From the NCBI RefSeq assembly GCF_003259175.1, contig NZ_QGOK01000020.1:38755-102754 (forward strand): DNA of 64,000 nucleotides. The letters run 5' to 3'. This DNA comes from Marinomonas shanghaiensis. GTDB taxonomy: Bacteria; Pseudomonadota; Gammaproteobacteria; Pseudomonadales; Marinomonadaceae. A model generated the notes under the pieces. It ran no database searches and was not told where the DNA came from. It saw only the letters and a program-made list of their open reading frames with translations. The position numbers and the translations under genes are program-made. Positions within the stretch are counted from its first letter, which is position 1. Every line of letters starts with the position of its first letter. This document shows, one piece after another, positions 35,335-42,712 of this stretch.

Positions 35335-35859
35335 CTTTGGGGCCGCCCACATGTTTGGTTGGCGAGTTCCAGAAAGCCAATCCTCGTATGATGGCATTAC
35401 ATCCCATGATTCCTCCTTGCTCAAAGTAACGACACCTGTATCCCTCTCGTTTAATTGCTTCGCCAATAGGCGTGCTTTCTGGGTGAATCCTTCCCTAATC
35501 TTAAGGGGACGATCATCGTAGCCCTTAGCGTCATTGGAATCTCTAACGAAGAGAATTTTCTGCTCTCCATCCACGTTAAAAGTCGGATCTCTGAGAACGC
35601 CCTCATGCTCATGCACGGTGTGGCGCTCAGCCTCAATGTACTTACCTTTTACGTACCAGATTTTGTAACCGTGAACCTTCTTTCCACCTAGCCGCTCGAT
35701 TAGCTTCTCTGCGTTCATCTCACAACAACTCTGCCGACACCAAGTCTCTGGGGTTACCTCGATAAAAACGGGAGTTGCACTGCTCAGCTTCCGACAAAAA
35801 GAGGATACCTTTTGGTCTATGTTGTTCGGTGTAGTTAGACTTTTTGGATCAAGTTGCAT
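35329..35859 (-). CDS. Unknown protein with Cys/His/Asp motif, cassette 3
   Basis: The 176-residue protein starts at ATG 35859 with AGAGG six bases upstream and only 17 bases from the cassette junction. A conserved-looking core has C45-C46 and N49 (SCCEMNAEKLIERLGG), W68 (GYKIWYVKGKYIEAERH), H80 and D91 (LRDPTFN). The order Cys, His, Asp resembles papain/transglutaminase-like folds, so a cysteine hydrolase is possible. I do not recognise a named family. The stop codon overlaps attC B. Confidence 0.7.
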   Translation of the reverse strand: MQLDPKSLTTPNNIDQKVSSFCRKLSSATPVFIEVTPETWCRQSCCEMNAEKLIERLGGKKVHGYKIWYVKGKYIEAERHTVHEHEGVLRDPTFNVDGEQKILFVRDSNDAKGYDDRPLKIREGFTQKARLLAKQLNERDTGVVTLSKEESWDVMPSYEDWLSGTRQPNMWAAPKS

Positions 35860-35875
35860 CTGCGACCTCTTTTGC

Positions 35876-35953
35876 AGCTAACGCTGCCAGCAGGGGTGGA
35901 AAAACCAGAGCGAAGCGGCGGTTTTGACATCCCTCTGGCTGGCCTTGTTATGC
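35876..35953 (-). other. attC site C (3' end of cassette 2)
   Basis: This 78-bp attC has AGCTAAC at 35876-35882 and GTTATGC at 35947-35953. Inner arms GCCAGC / GCTGGC and GGTGGAAAAACC / GGTTTTGACATCC surround AGAGCGAAGC. It lies four bases past the HNH gene stop. Confidence 0.85.
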
Positions 35954-35956
35954 AAT

Positions 35957-36694
35957 CTATTCACCAACGAGTCTTTTTGCTTCATGATATGGAGTGCATT
36001 TTTGTAGATACGCTTTGCAAAAACCTGAAAACTTCTCAGAGGGATTCGCCAGAACTTCTATAGCTTCCAGTGCCTCTCTTATTTTCCTCTTTCTGTTTTG
36101 CTTCTTAATATCCGTTTCAGCTTCTTCATAATCTTTTATTGCTTCATCAAGTGCTTGGCTAAAGCTATGTAGGCTTACTAAAATATCAGCCCTAGGCTTC
36201 ATCAATCTCACAGAATTTAGACCGCAGACCCTTATAGTTCGCTCACCTACTTCTTCATGCGCATCATTTGCAGCGATCTTTATATCGTTGTAATGAAATA
36301 TATCTTCCGGATTTTCATCATAGGGATTAACTATAGGAAAATTTCCCGTGTCATGGTCATCTTTGCTTCCATTACATTTTCTACATGCCGGAAGAAAGTT
36401 TTCCCACTTGAATGCTAGCTCAGGATAAATCGACTTAGGAGCAAAATGCTCCACCTCGATATTTCCACTTTCTCCGGGCTTTGTCTCACAGAATGCGCAC
36501 TTTTGAAGTGAACTTTGAAATAAGACGCTTTTTATTTCTTGGTGTCGATAATGAACAAGCAGCTTTTCTTTTTTCTCATTAGGGATTTTTGAATAATCTC
36601 CGAAAGCAGTGATGGCATCCATTAGTTGGGACGTCCACGAATGTTCGTTATTTATTAATATTTCTGGCTTAGCATCACGATTTAGCTTAATCAT
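35957..36694 (-). CDS. ptuB: HNH endonuclease, PtuB-like (Septu), cassette 2
   Basis: The 245-residue protein starts at ATG 36694, which overlaps the ATPase stop by eight bases; upstream in-frame codons belong to the ATPase gene. The HNH/zinc core is C66-x2-C69 (CAFCETKPGE), E82-H83 (EVEHFAPKSIYPEL), C104-x2-C107-N108 (ACRKCNGSKDDHD) and NPYDENPEDIF. This is the nuclease half of Septu, also found with ATPases in some retrons. It should cut nucleic acid when released or activated by its ATPase partner during phage infection. It shares one cassette with ptuA. Confidence 0.85.
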   Translation of the reverse strand: MIKLNRDAKPEILINNEHSWTSQLMDAITAFGDYSKIPNEKKEKLLVHYRHQEIKSVLFQSSLQKCAFCETKPGESGNIEVEHFAPKSIYPELAFKWENFLPACRKCNGSKDDHDTGNFPIVNPYDENPEDIFHYNDIKIAANDAHEEVGERTIRVCGLNSVRLMKPRADILVSLHSFSQALDEAIKDYEEAETDIKKQNRKRKIREALEAIEVLANPSEKFSGFCKAYLQKCTPYHEAKRLVGE

Positions 36695-37940
36695 TCGACA
36701 GTGCCACCATCGATGCATATCTGGTATTGAGAACGGTCAAAATTGAATCGCTCGGATGAGCCACCTCAGACAGTCTATCAATGGCACTCCTTAAGCCTTT
36801 AATAGATCCCTCTTCAACTTTATCAAAGGCTTCGGAGATAAGTAGCTCGTAGTCCTTATTATCCAGACTGACTACACCCATAACTTCGGAAAGTATTTGA
36901 TCAGTACTCCAGCCAGAAAATCTCTTAGAAGTCGGCTTTAGAAAATATTCACTTTGGCCTCTTTCTCGACCCATTATAATTACTTCACCTTCCTTTGCAG
37001 ATGAAAGTAAATGTGGCGAATGAGTCGTTACTATAAATTGAATTTTAGGAAATAAGCCCTCCAATCCATCTCGCAGTGTAAATTGCCACTCAGGATGCAG
37101 GTGAAGATCAAGCTCATCTATTAAAACTGAACCTGTAGCATTTACAGCTAATCTTCCACCTCCATTTCTTGTTCCTTCAATCCATTCAAAAATATTTGCA
37201 ACTATTGATAATACAGCCTGGAACCCGGCGGACAGTTCCTCCATGTAACACTCTTCGCCATAAATTGAAAATATTGGCTCGAGTTCCTTCCCTGTTCGAA
37301 CATAAGAGAAATCACTATTAAATGGTGCCAAAGTAGGAAGTTGCTCTATTAGTCTATTCCAATTCTCTCTTTCTTCTATTGCCCATTCCTTATCAATCAT
37401 AAAATATCGGTTAACAAACCACTGTTTGATATTGCTAGGATTTTCTCCATATAATGATGCCGTACCCCTTGATGAATACTGCTCGAGCTGCTGTTCAAAG
37501 CCTTGCTCTCGAGTCATTCCATGTATCTGCTTATATTTAATACTTCTTTCCGCTCCAATAAATAATGGGCAGAACCCATCCAGCTTTTCATTAACCTCGT
37601 GTAACACAATAGACTCCCGGCCTTCTTCCGGGTCAGGATAATTCCATGCCTTTATCGACTGCTGTCTATAGCCCTTGTCGGCGATTGAATTCTTTCCTAT
37701 ACCAACTCTTTTCTTCCTTCCTGAAACTATCAGGTCTGTCCAAAACTCTGAGTCCTCTTGGAATCTGGAATACTGAAAGGTAGAGTGGTGTAAGCAGTGA
37801 GATATTCCAGCAAGAATTGAAGTTTTGCCGCAGCCATTTGGTCCGGCGATAAAATTAAAGTTTTTGTTGAATTCGACATTTAGACTTTTGAACTGCCTAA
37901 AGTTTTTCAGATGAAGCTTTTCGATGTAGCTTGATGTCAA
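36687..37940 (-). CDS. ptuA: AAA/ABC-type ATPase, PtuA-like (Septu), cassette 2
   Basis: The protein has 417 residues from a TTG at 37940 with GGAGG six bases upstream. The ATG at 37976 lies inside attC D and is not a sensible start. The RecF/OLD-like ATPase shows YIEKLHLKNFRQFKSLNVEF, Walker A GPNGCGKTS (33-41), signature MEELSAGFQAVLSIVANIF, Walker B VLIDELDLHLHPEWQ and FIVTTHSPHLLSSA. Adjacent and overlapping with the HNH gene, it fits type I Septu, where PtuA assembles with PtuB and controls its nuclease. A retron ATPase role is unlikely because no reverse transcriptase is present. Confidence 0.85.
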   Translation of the reverse strand: MTSSYIEKLHLKNFRQFKSLNVEFNKNFNFIAGPNGCGKTSILAGISHCLHHSTFQYSRFQEDSEFWTDLIVSGRKKRVGIGKNSIADKGYRQQSIKAWNYPDPEEGRESIVLHEVNEKLDGFCPLFIGAERSIKYKQIHGMTREQGFEQQLEQYSSRGTASLYGENPSNIKQWFVNRYFMIDKEWAIEERENWNRLIEQLPTLAPFNSDFSYVRTGKELEPIFSIYGEECYMEELSAGFQAVLSIVANIFEWIEGTRNGGGRLAVNATGSVLIDELDLHLHPEWQFTLRDGLEGLFPKIQFIVTTHSPHLLSSAKEGEVIIMGRERGQSEYFLKPTSKRFSGWSTDQILSEVMGVVSLDNKDYELLISEAFDKVEEGSIKGLRSAIDRLSEVAHPSDSILTVLNTRYASMVALSND

Positions 37941-37961
37941 TTTATACCTCCATCTATACGT

Positions 37962-38034
37962 GCATAACGCCCGCAACAGCGGAAATTTAGGAGCGCCAGC
38001 GAGTAAATTTTCCGACTGCTTGCGCTTGTTAACA
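37962..38034 (-). other. attC site D (3' end of cassette 1)
   Basis: This 73-bp attC has GCATAAC at 37962-37968 and GTTAACA at 38028-38034. Strong inner pairing (GCAACAGCGGAAATTTA with TAAATTTTCCGACTGCTTGC) surrounds GGAGCGCCAGCGAG. It starts three bases past the DUF2971 stop. Confidence 0.88.
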
Positions 38035-38036
38035 CT

Positions 38037-38930
38037 TTACAGTGTGTGATTAGCAATATCGCTCAATTTATGCTCTTTAATCATCCAGCGAGCCATTTCA
38101 CCAAACTGATTTTGAAGCTCGGTAAATATATGGGCTGTTCTTGGGCTAATCAAAGGATTCATTTCAGAAACAGGCTGATTATATTTAATCGGTTCCTTTC
38201 TGAACTCGTATCCCCAGTTTGCAATGGCAGCAAGATTTAATGAGATATTCGTATTCTTGATTTTATGCCATATTTCTCTTTGAGCTTCTACAGGCATCCT
38301 TTCGCCAAGGGTAATAGACTTTATCGCATCTAAGGGAACGTCCATTACATATACGGGAAAACCATTATATTCACCAACTTTCTTACAATCCGATAGATTT
38401 CTAACAATTCTAAATTCTTTTTCATACTCCCAGTCCTTGGGTTTTACACAAAGTTCGGCTATCGGAATTGGTGATTCACAACTTACATAAGAACTGATGT
38501 CCTTCTTAGGTCTGTGCTCTCGATAATCTATATCAAATAGGCCCTTGAAAAATTCATGCTCTTCATCAAACTCAATAACTGCTCCTGAGTACTCACCAGC
38601 ATAGTGAGACCACATTAATAGAGATGACTCATTTTTAGATAAGCACAAAATGCCAATGGACTGATTCAACGACCTTAAAATGTTTCTAGAATTTATGTCA
38701 TTACAATGCTCAGACTCAAAGTCAACCGCCAATTCACCAACACTCGGCTGTCTTCTTGGTGCAAGGATATCAAAACTTATAAATATATCTTTAGGTTCGA
38801 AATCTTCTGGTACATGTAGTTCAGGCACCATTTCAAACGGATCATTAAATGCCCCTGGTTGAGTAAACCTTACAGTTCCGTCTAAAACTCTCAACGCATT
38901 TTCGGTTGTCAAATACTTATACAGAGGCAC
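38037..38930 (-). CDS. DUF2971 protein, integron cassette 1
   Basis: The 297-residue protein starts at GTG 38930 with AAGGAG five bases upstream, about 20 bases inside the attI junction. The DUF2971 hallmarks are present: RFTQPGAFNDPFEM, ILCLSKNESSLLMWSHYAGEYSGAVIEFD and CVKPKDWEYEKEFRIVR. The molecular function of the family is not established. As the first cassette it should be the best expressed from the integron promoter. Its neighbours in the array make a defence role plausible, which is inference. Confidence 0.85.
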   Translation of the reverse strand: MPLYKYLTTENALRVLDGTVRFTQPGAFNDPFEMVPELHVPEDFEPKDIFISFDILAPRRQPSVGELAVDFESEHCNDINSRNILRSLNQSIGILCLSKNESSLLMWSHYAGEYSGAVIEFDEEHEFFKGLFDIDYREHRPKKDISSYVSCESPIPIAELCVKPKDWEYEKEFRIVRNLSDCKKVGEYNGFPVYVMDVPLDAIKSITLGERMPVEAQREIWHKIKNTNISLNLAAIANWGYEFRKEPIKYNQPVSEMNPLISPRTAHIFTELQNQFGEMARWMIKEHKLSDIANHTL

Positions 38931-38944
38931 AGTCTCTCCTTGAG

Positions 38945-39231
38945 TGTTAACATTTTAATAGTGCGCATGCGCATCTACGCTGTTTTTAATTTCCATATAA
39001 ATCCCTATAAAAAACTGATTCTATGGCACTTTTTAACCTTTCCCACAGGCTGGTTAATTGGAAATCCGAGCGGGCGGGTTTACACATTTATTCACAGCCT
39101 GTTATTTCGTCTGCCAATATTCTTATCCATTGATACTAAAAGACTTTCTGACTTGCTGCCAGTACAAACGAGCAAAAATATGATTATTTTTTAGGCAAAG
39201 CGTGCCAATAATTGGCAAATATAAAAATAAA
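38945..39231 (-). other. Integron attI / Pc region
   Basis: The 5' boundary of cassette 1 is GTTAACA on the cassette strand (38945-38951), identical to the attC D core. The sequence between it and the intI promoter is where attI and the cassette promoter Pc are expected. A candidate -35 TTGGCA on the minus strand lies at 39112-39117, but its -10 (GAATAA-like) is weak. I could not place Pc with confidence. No ORF was seen in this stretch. Confidence 0.6.
39203..39217. promoter_or_regulatory. Perfect dyad over the intI -35 box
   Basis: TGCCAAT-A-ATTGGCA is a 15-bp perfect palindrome whose right arm contains the TTGGCA -35 hexamer of intI. It may be an operator for a second regulator or an integrase-binding element. 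Confidence 0.5.
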
Positions 39232-39247
39232 CTGTATATTTGTACAG
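39212..39247 (+). promoter_or_regulatory. intI promoter with LexA operator
   Basis: TTGGCA (39212-39217), a 17-base spacer and TATATT (39235-39240) form the promoter. CTGTATATTTGTACAG (39232-39247) matches the LexA consensus CTG-N10-CAG and covers the -10, so LexA should repress intI until DNA damage. Confidence 0.88.
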
Positions 39248-39278
39248 TTTTCGATCAATTATCCACAAGGAGTGTGTG

Positions 39279-40241
39279 ATGTCTTCTAGCCCTTTTCTCA
39301 ATTTTATTCGTAATGAACTTCGCCTACGTGGCTATAGCTTAAAAACAGAGAAGTCTTACCTGTATTGGATTAAATATTTTATTCGTTTCCATAAGCTGCA
39401 ACACCCTCAAAACATGGGCGCAGAAGAGGTAAGAGCATTTTTGTCGTTTCTAGCCGTTGAGCAACATGTCGCCATTAATACACAAAAATCTGCCTTGAAT
39501 GCCCTCGCTTTTTTGTACAACAAGTTACTGGATCAACCATTGGGAGATTTAGGGTTTCAGCATGCTAAGCAAGGTCGACGTTTGCCCATTGTTTTGGCTC
39601 CCAATGAAATTCAAAAAATCCTAAGCTGTTTGAATGAACGGGACCATTTGATTTTTTCATTGCTGTATGGATCGGGGCTTAGGATTAGTGAATGTTTGCG
39701 GATTCGCATCCAAGATATTAATTTGGATCAGGGCAGCTTGGCCGTTCGGTGCAGCAAGGGCAACAAAGACAGAACCACCATTCTTAGCCGTAAATTAGCC
39801 GAATCTTTAAACAAACAAAAATCCTATGCTCAACAAATCCAACAAAATGACAACGCCAAGGGATATGGCCCATCTTTGCCCTTTGCGCTGTCTAAAAAGT
39901 ACCCAAACGCATTTCGTCAATTAAGTTGGATGTTCTTATTTCCCTCTACATCAATAAGTCCACATCCTTTGACTGGTGAACTATGCAGGCACCATTTACA
40001 TGATTCTGTGCCTCGTAAGGCGTTGAAAAAAGCGGTCAACAAGGCAGGGATCAATGAAAAAAGAGTTAATTGTCATACTTTCCGACATTCTTTTGCGACT
40101 CATTTACTCATGGCAGGGCGAGACATAAGAACCGTTCAAGAGTTGTTAGGTCATAACGATGTATCGACAACACAAATTTATACTCATGTTATAGGTCAGC
40201 ATTTTGCGGGAACCAATAGCCCTCTTGACCAAATTTTATAA
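39279..40241 (+). CDS. intI: Integron integrase IntI
   Basis: The 320-residue tyrosine recombinase starts at ATG 39279, with AAGGAG six bases upstream; the frame is open upstream but would run through the LexA box. Catalytic residues are R135 (GSGLRISE), H266-x2-R269 (HTFRHSF), H292 (GHNDV) and Y301 (QIYTHV). The integron-specific insert KKYPNAFRQLSWMFLFPS...RHHLHDS (207-242) separates IntI from XerCD. IntI recombines attC hairpins with attI to capture and shuffle cassettes. It reads away from the array, as in all integrons, under SOS control. It looks full length and active. Confidence 0.95.
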   Translation: MSSSPFLNFIRNELRLRGYSLKTEKSYLYWIKYFIRFHKLQHPQNMGAEEVRAFLSFLAVEQHVAINTQKSALNALAFLYNKLLDQPLGDLGFQHAKQGRRLPIVLAPNEIQKILSCLNERDHLIFSLLYGSGLRISECLRIRIQDINLDQGSLAVRCSKGNKDRTTILSRKLAESLNKQKSYAQQIQQNDNAKGYGPSLPFALSKKYPNAFRQLSWMFLFPSTSISPHPLTGELCRHHLHDSVPRKALKKAVNKAGINEKRVNCHTFRHSFATHLLMAGRDIRTVQELLGHNDVSTTQIYTHVIGQHFAGTNSPLDQIL

Positions 40242-40321
40242 ACCATGAGCAGATAAGGGGTATTCGTCATTTTGCCCATAATTACCCTAAAGGCTTGGTC
40301 AATTGAGGGGCGTGGAAGATC

Positions 40322-40447
40322 ATGTGGCATGTCGATAAGGTAGACGGTAATTATGAGTTTTCAACGCCTGATTACGGTCGTGCCTCCCTCATGCAGGCCT
40401 ACGTGGACTTTGGTGTTCGACAAGTTAAGATAAAAGCAAAACAATAA
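40322..40447 (+). CDS. Short unknown ORF downstream of intI
   Basis: This 41-codon ORF (MWHVDKVDGNYEFSTPDYGR, ends VDFGVRQVKIKAKQ) has GGAAG very close to the ATG. The composition is protein-like, but it could be the tail of a longer gene cut at the integron edge. I do not recognise it. Confidence 0.3.
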   Translation: MWHVDKVDGNYEFSTPDYGRASLMQAYVDFGVRQVKIKAKQ

Positions 40448-40492
40448 CCCCACCCTAGCCCTCCCCTTGGAAGACATAAGGGGAGGGAATAG
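40446..40492. repeat. REP-like palindrome, copy 2
   Basis: CCCTCCCCTT (40459-40468), loop GGAAGACAT and AAGGGGAGGG (40478-40487) form a perfect 10-bp hairpin preceded by AACCCCACCCTAG. It is the inverted counterpart of 13604-13634 with an identical loop. It sits six bases past the convergent M32 peptidase stop and could also act as a terminator. Confidence 0.7.
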
Positions 40493-40497
40493 ATCTA

Positions 40498-41979
40498 TTA
40501 CAAATACCGCCCTTCTAGGTGTTTTCTAAAATGTGCGGCGTTTAGGGTTTCACCAGTAGCGCGTTTAACTAGTTGATCGGTGGTGTGAAGCGAGGCTTGT
40601 GACCAGATGTTGTCGCTGAGCCATTGGAAGATGGGGGTTAGGTCGCCACTTTGGATAGAGGCGTCGAAGTCGATGCTTTGTGTCATGGTGGCTTTGTATT
40701 GGGCGGCGTACATGGCGCCGAGTGTGTAGCTTGGGAAGTAGCCGAAAGCGCCGTCGGTCCAGTGGATGTCTTGCATGCAGCCGTTTTTGTAGTTGTCTTT
40801 GGTGGAGATGCCAAGGGCGGCTTTCATTTTCTCATCCCACAGTGCGGGTACATCTGTGTGTTCTATTACGCCGTTAATGAGGTCGCGTTCGATCTCGTAA
40901 CGCAAGATGACGTGCGCTGGGTAGGTTAGCTCGTCGGCGTCGACACGAATGAAGCCTTTTTCCACTTGGGTGTAAATTTTGTAGAGGTTGTCTTCGGCAA
41001 AGACGGGGTCGTTGTGTGCGTTGAAGGCTTCGGCAGAGAGTCGTGATAAGTGGGAAATAAACGGCTTGCTGCGCCCTATTTGCATTTCAAAGAAGAGCGA
41101 CTGAGATTCATGAATGCCCATGGAACGGGCTTCGCCAACGGGTAATCCGGCAAAAGCTTTTGGTAGACCTTGCTCATAACGGGCGTGCCCTGTTTCGTGC
41201 ACTATGCCCATTAAGGCTTGCACAAAGTCTTGTTCGTCATAACGTGTGGTAATGCGCACGTCCGTTGGAACGCCGCCACAGAATGGGTGAACGCTTTGGT
41301 CGAGTCGGCCACGGTTAAAGTCGAATTGCAGCAGCTTCATGACTTCTAAGCCAAGGGCTTTTTGCGTTGCGGTGGAGAAAGTACCCGATGGCAGTAGGAT
41401 GGATTCAGACTTCTGCTTTTCCAGTACTTTTTCAATCAATTCTGGCAGCCAGGTTTTCACATCGGTAAACAAAGTATTAAGAGATGCCGTTGTGGTGCCC
41501 GGTTCGTATTTGTCGAGCATGGCGTCATATGGTGTAAGGCCAAGTGCTGCTCCGCGGATTTTCGCTTCTTCACGGGATAAGGCAACGACTTCTTTCCAGT
41601 TTTTTTCGAAGCCTGTCCAGTCGTTTTCTTGACGTTGTGAGCGCCACGCATGTTCGCATTTAGAACCCGCAATGGATTGCGCTTGCACTAGGTCTTCTGG
41701 CACTACGGTGGCTTGTTGCCATTGGCGTTTCATCTCACGTAGGCTGGCTTGTTGTTCTGTGCTTAAGGCTTCTTGTTCAGCCTTACCAAACCATTCTTCT
41801 AGTTGGGGTTGTGTCGATAGTCTATGAATGTGAACCGATAATTCCGCCATAGCATTGGAGCGCGCTTCGCTGCCGCCCGATGGCATGTTCGCGGCCGCAT
41901 CCCAGCCCAACATGGCCTGTGCGTGGTTAAAATGACTGAGTGTTTGATAGTGTGACGTTAACTTGTCGTAATGAGACAT
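40498..41979 (-). CDS. M32 family carboxypeptidase
   Basis: The protein has 493 residues from ATG 41979 (MSHYDKLTSHYQ), the family's usual length; the frame extends 26 codons upstream without similarity. The zinc motif HETGH is in ALMGIVHETGHARYEQG, with the downstream Glu in GIHESQSLFFEMQIGRSK. Other family blocks are MLGWDAAANMPSGG and FGYFPSYTLGAMYAAQ. It is a cytoplasmic metallo-carboxypeptidase of broad specificity (Taq carboxypeptidase type). It is monocistronic and divergent from the toxin-antitoxin pair. Confidence 0.92.
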   Translation of the reverse strand: MSHYDKLTSHYQTLSHFNHAQAMLGWDAAANMPSGGSEARSNAMAELSVHIHRLSTQPQLEEWFGKAEQEALSTEQQASLREMKRQWQQATVVPEDLVQAQSIAGSKCEHAWRSQRQENDWTGFEKNWKEVVALSREEAKIRGAALGLTPYDAMLDKYEPGTTTASLNTLFTDVKTWLPELIEKVLEKQKSESILLPSGTFSTATQKALGLEVMKLLQFDFNRGRLDQSVHPFCGGVPTDVRITTRYDEQDFVQALMGIVHETGHARYEQGLPKAFAGLPVGEARSMGIHESQSLFFEMQIGRSKPFISHLSRLSAEAFNAHNDPVFAEDNLYKIYTQVEKGFIRVDADELTYPAHVILRYEIERDLINGVIEHTDVPALWDEKMKAALGISTKDNYKNGCMQDIHWTDGAFGYFPSYTLGAMYAAQYKATMTQSIDFDASIQSGDLTPIFQWLSDNIWSQASLHTTDQLVKRATGETLNAAHFRKHLEGRYL

Positions 41980-42117
41980 GGTTGTTTTTATCCTAAGTAA
42001 AAGTTGTTCTGCTTGTCGGATCGATATAAATAGTGATAGTGGGTTAAAGTTTGTCATCCGTTACATTTAGTCTAAATCGTTTTATACTTCTTAGACATGA
42101 AATATTGCTAGGTGACA

Positions 42118-42321
42118 ATGATGAAACTAAATGATTTAACTGCGAGCGAAAAAGTGACGTTAGCTCAGCAGCTTTGGGACTCTGTCGCAAGTGATCAAGA
42201 TGCCATAAAGCTCACTACAGCCCAAAAAAATGAATTAGACAATAGACTGGCACAATTCGAATCCGATCAAAATGTCGGCTCAGACTGGAACACAATAAAA
42301 TCTAAAATATTAGGCTCATAA
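42118..42321 (+). CDS. Addiction-module antitoxin (RelB/ParD-like, TIGR02574 type)
   Basis: The protein has 67 residues from ATG 42118, with AGG five bases upstream; a second ATG follows at once and a GTG lies two codons earlier. The sequence KLNDLTASEKVTLAQQLWDSVASD and LTTAQKNELDNRLAQFE is the typical acidic antitoxin of this family, which blocks a RelE/ParE toxin and represses its own promoter. Its TAA shares a base with the toxin ATG (TAATG). Confidence 0.85.
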   Translation: MMKLNDLTASEKVTLAQQLWDSVASDQDAIKLTTAQKNELDNRLAQFESDQNVGSDWNTIKSKILGS

Positions 42322-42617
42322 TGCTATATAAAGTAAGGATACGCCCAGAGGTCGAGGATGGCCTGAAAGAAGCTTACTCATACTTCGAACATTGCAAAGC
42401 AGGACTTGGCACTGAATTTATGCTTTGTATTGAGGATACGTTGTCAAAAATTTCAACTCATCCAAAACAATACCCGATTGCTCACAAGACACTTCATAGA
42501 GCTTTAATAAATAAATTTCCATACGGTATTTTCTATACTATTCAGCAAAACATGGTTGTTATTTTTGCTGTCATGCATTGCGCTCGTGATCCCAAAAAAT
42601 GGATATTGAGAAGCTAA
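42321..42617 (+). CDS. RelE/ParE-family toxin
   Basis: The 98-residue protein begins MLYKVRIRPEVEDGLKEAYSYFEH and ends IQQNMVVIFAVMHCARDPKKWILR, the ParE/RelE plasmid-stabilisation fold with the usual basic C-terminal end. It should inhibit either gyrase or translation; the sequence does not decide which. It is coupled to the antitoxin. The pair sits between a housekeeping peptidase and Dld, outside the integron array. Confidence 0.85.
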   Translation: MLYKVRIRPEVEDGLKEAYSYFEHCKAGLGTEFMLCIEDTLSKISTHPKQYPIAHKTLHRALINKFPYGIFYTIQQNMVVIFAVMHCARDPKKWILRS

Positions 42618-42655
42618 ACTAAAGATTTAAACTCACAACTTATCAAACAAAAAAA

Positions 42656-42690
42656 CCGAGACCTCTTTAAAAGAAACGTCTCGGCTTTTT
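42656..42690. terminator. Bidirectional terminator, toxin / dld
   Basis: Arms CCGAGAC / GTCTCGG with a 15-base loop, flanked by an A-run on the left and TTTTT on the right, lie between convergent genes. Confidence 0.85.
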
Positions 42691-42712
42691 GCATTTACTG
42701 CTGTTCTAACGC

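Noticed and set aside
35957..37940. A retron, because HNH/ATPase pairs also accompany retrons
   Set aside because: No reverse transcriptase gene or msr-msd-like RNA is present within the cassette or next to it.
39279..40241. A XerC/XerD or phage integrase
   Set aside because: The insert with RHHLHD between the catalytic Arg and the HxxR motif is specific to integron integrases, and attC sites lie next to the gene.
42118..42617. The toxin-antitoxin pair as an integron cassette
   Set aside because: It is on the opposite side of intI from the array, in the other orientation, and has no flanking attC.
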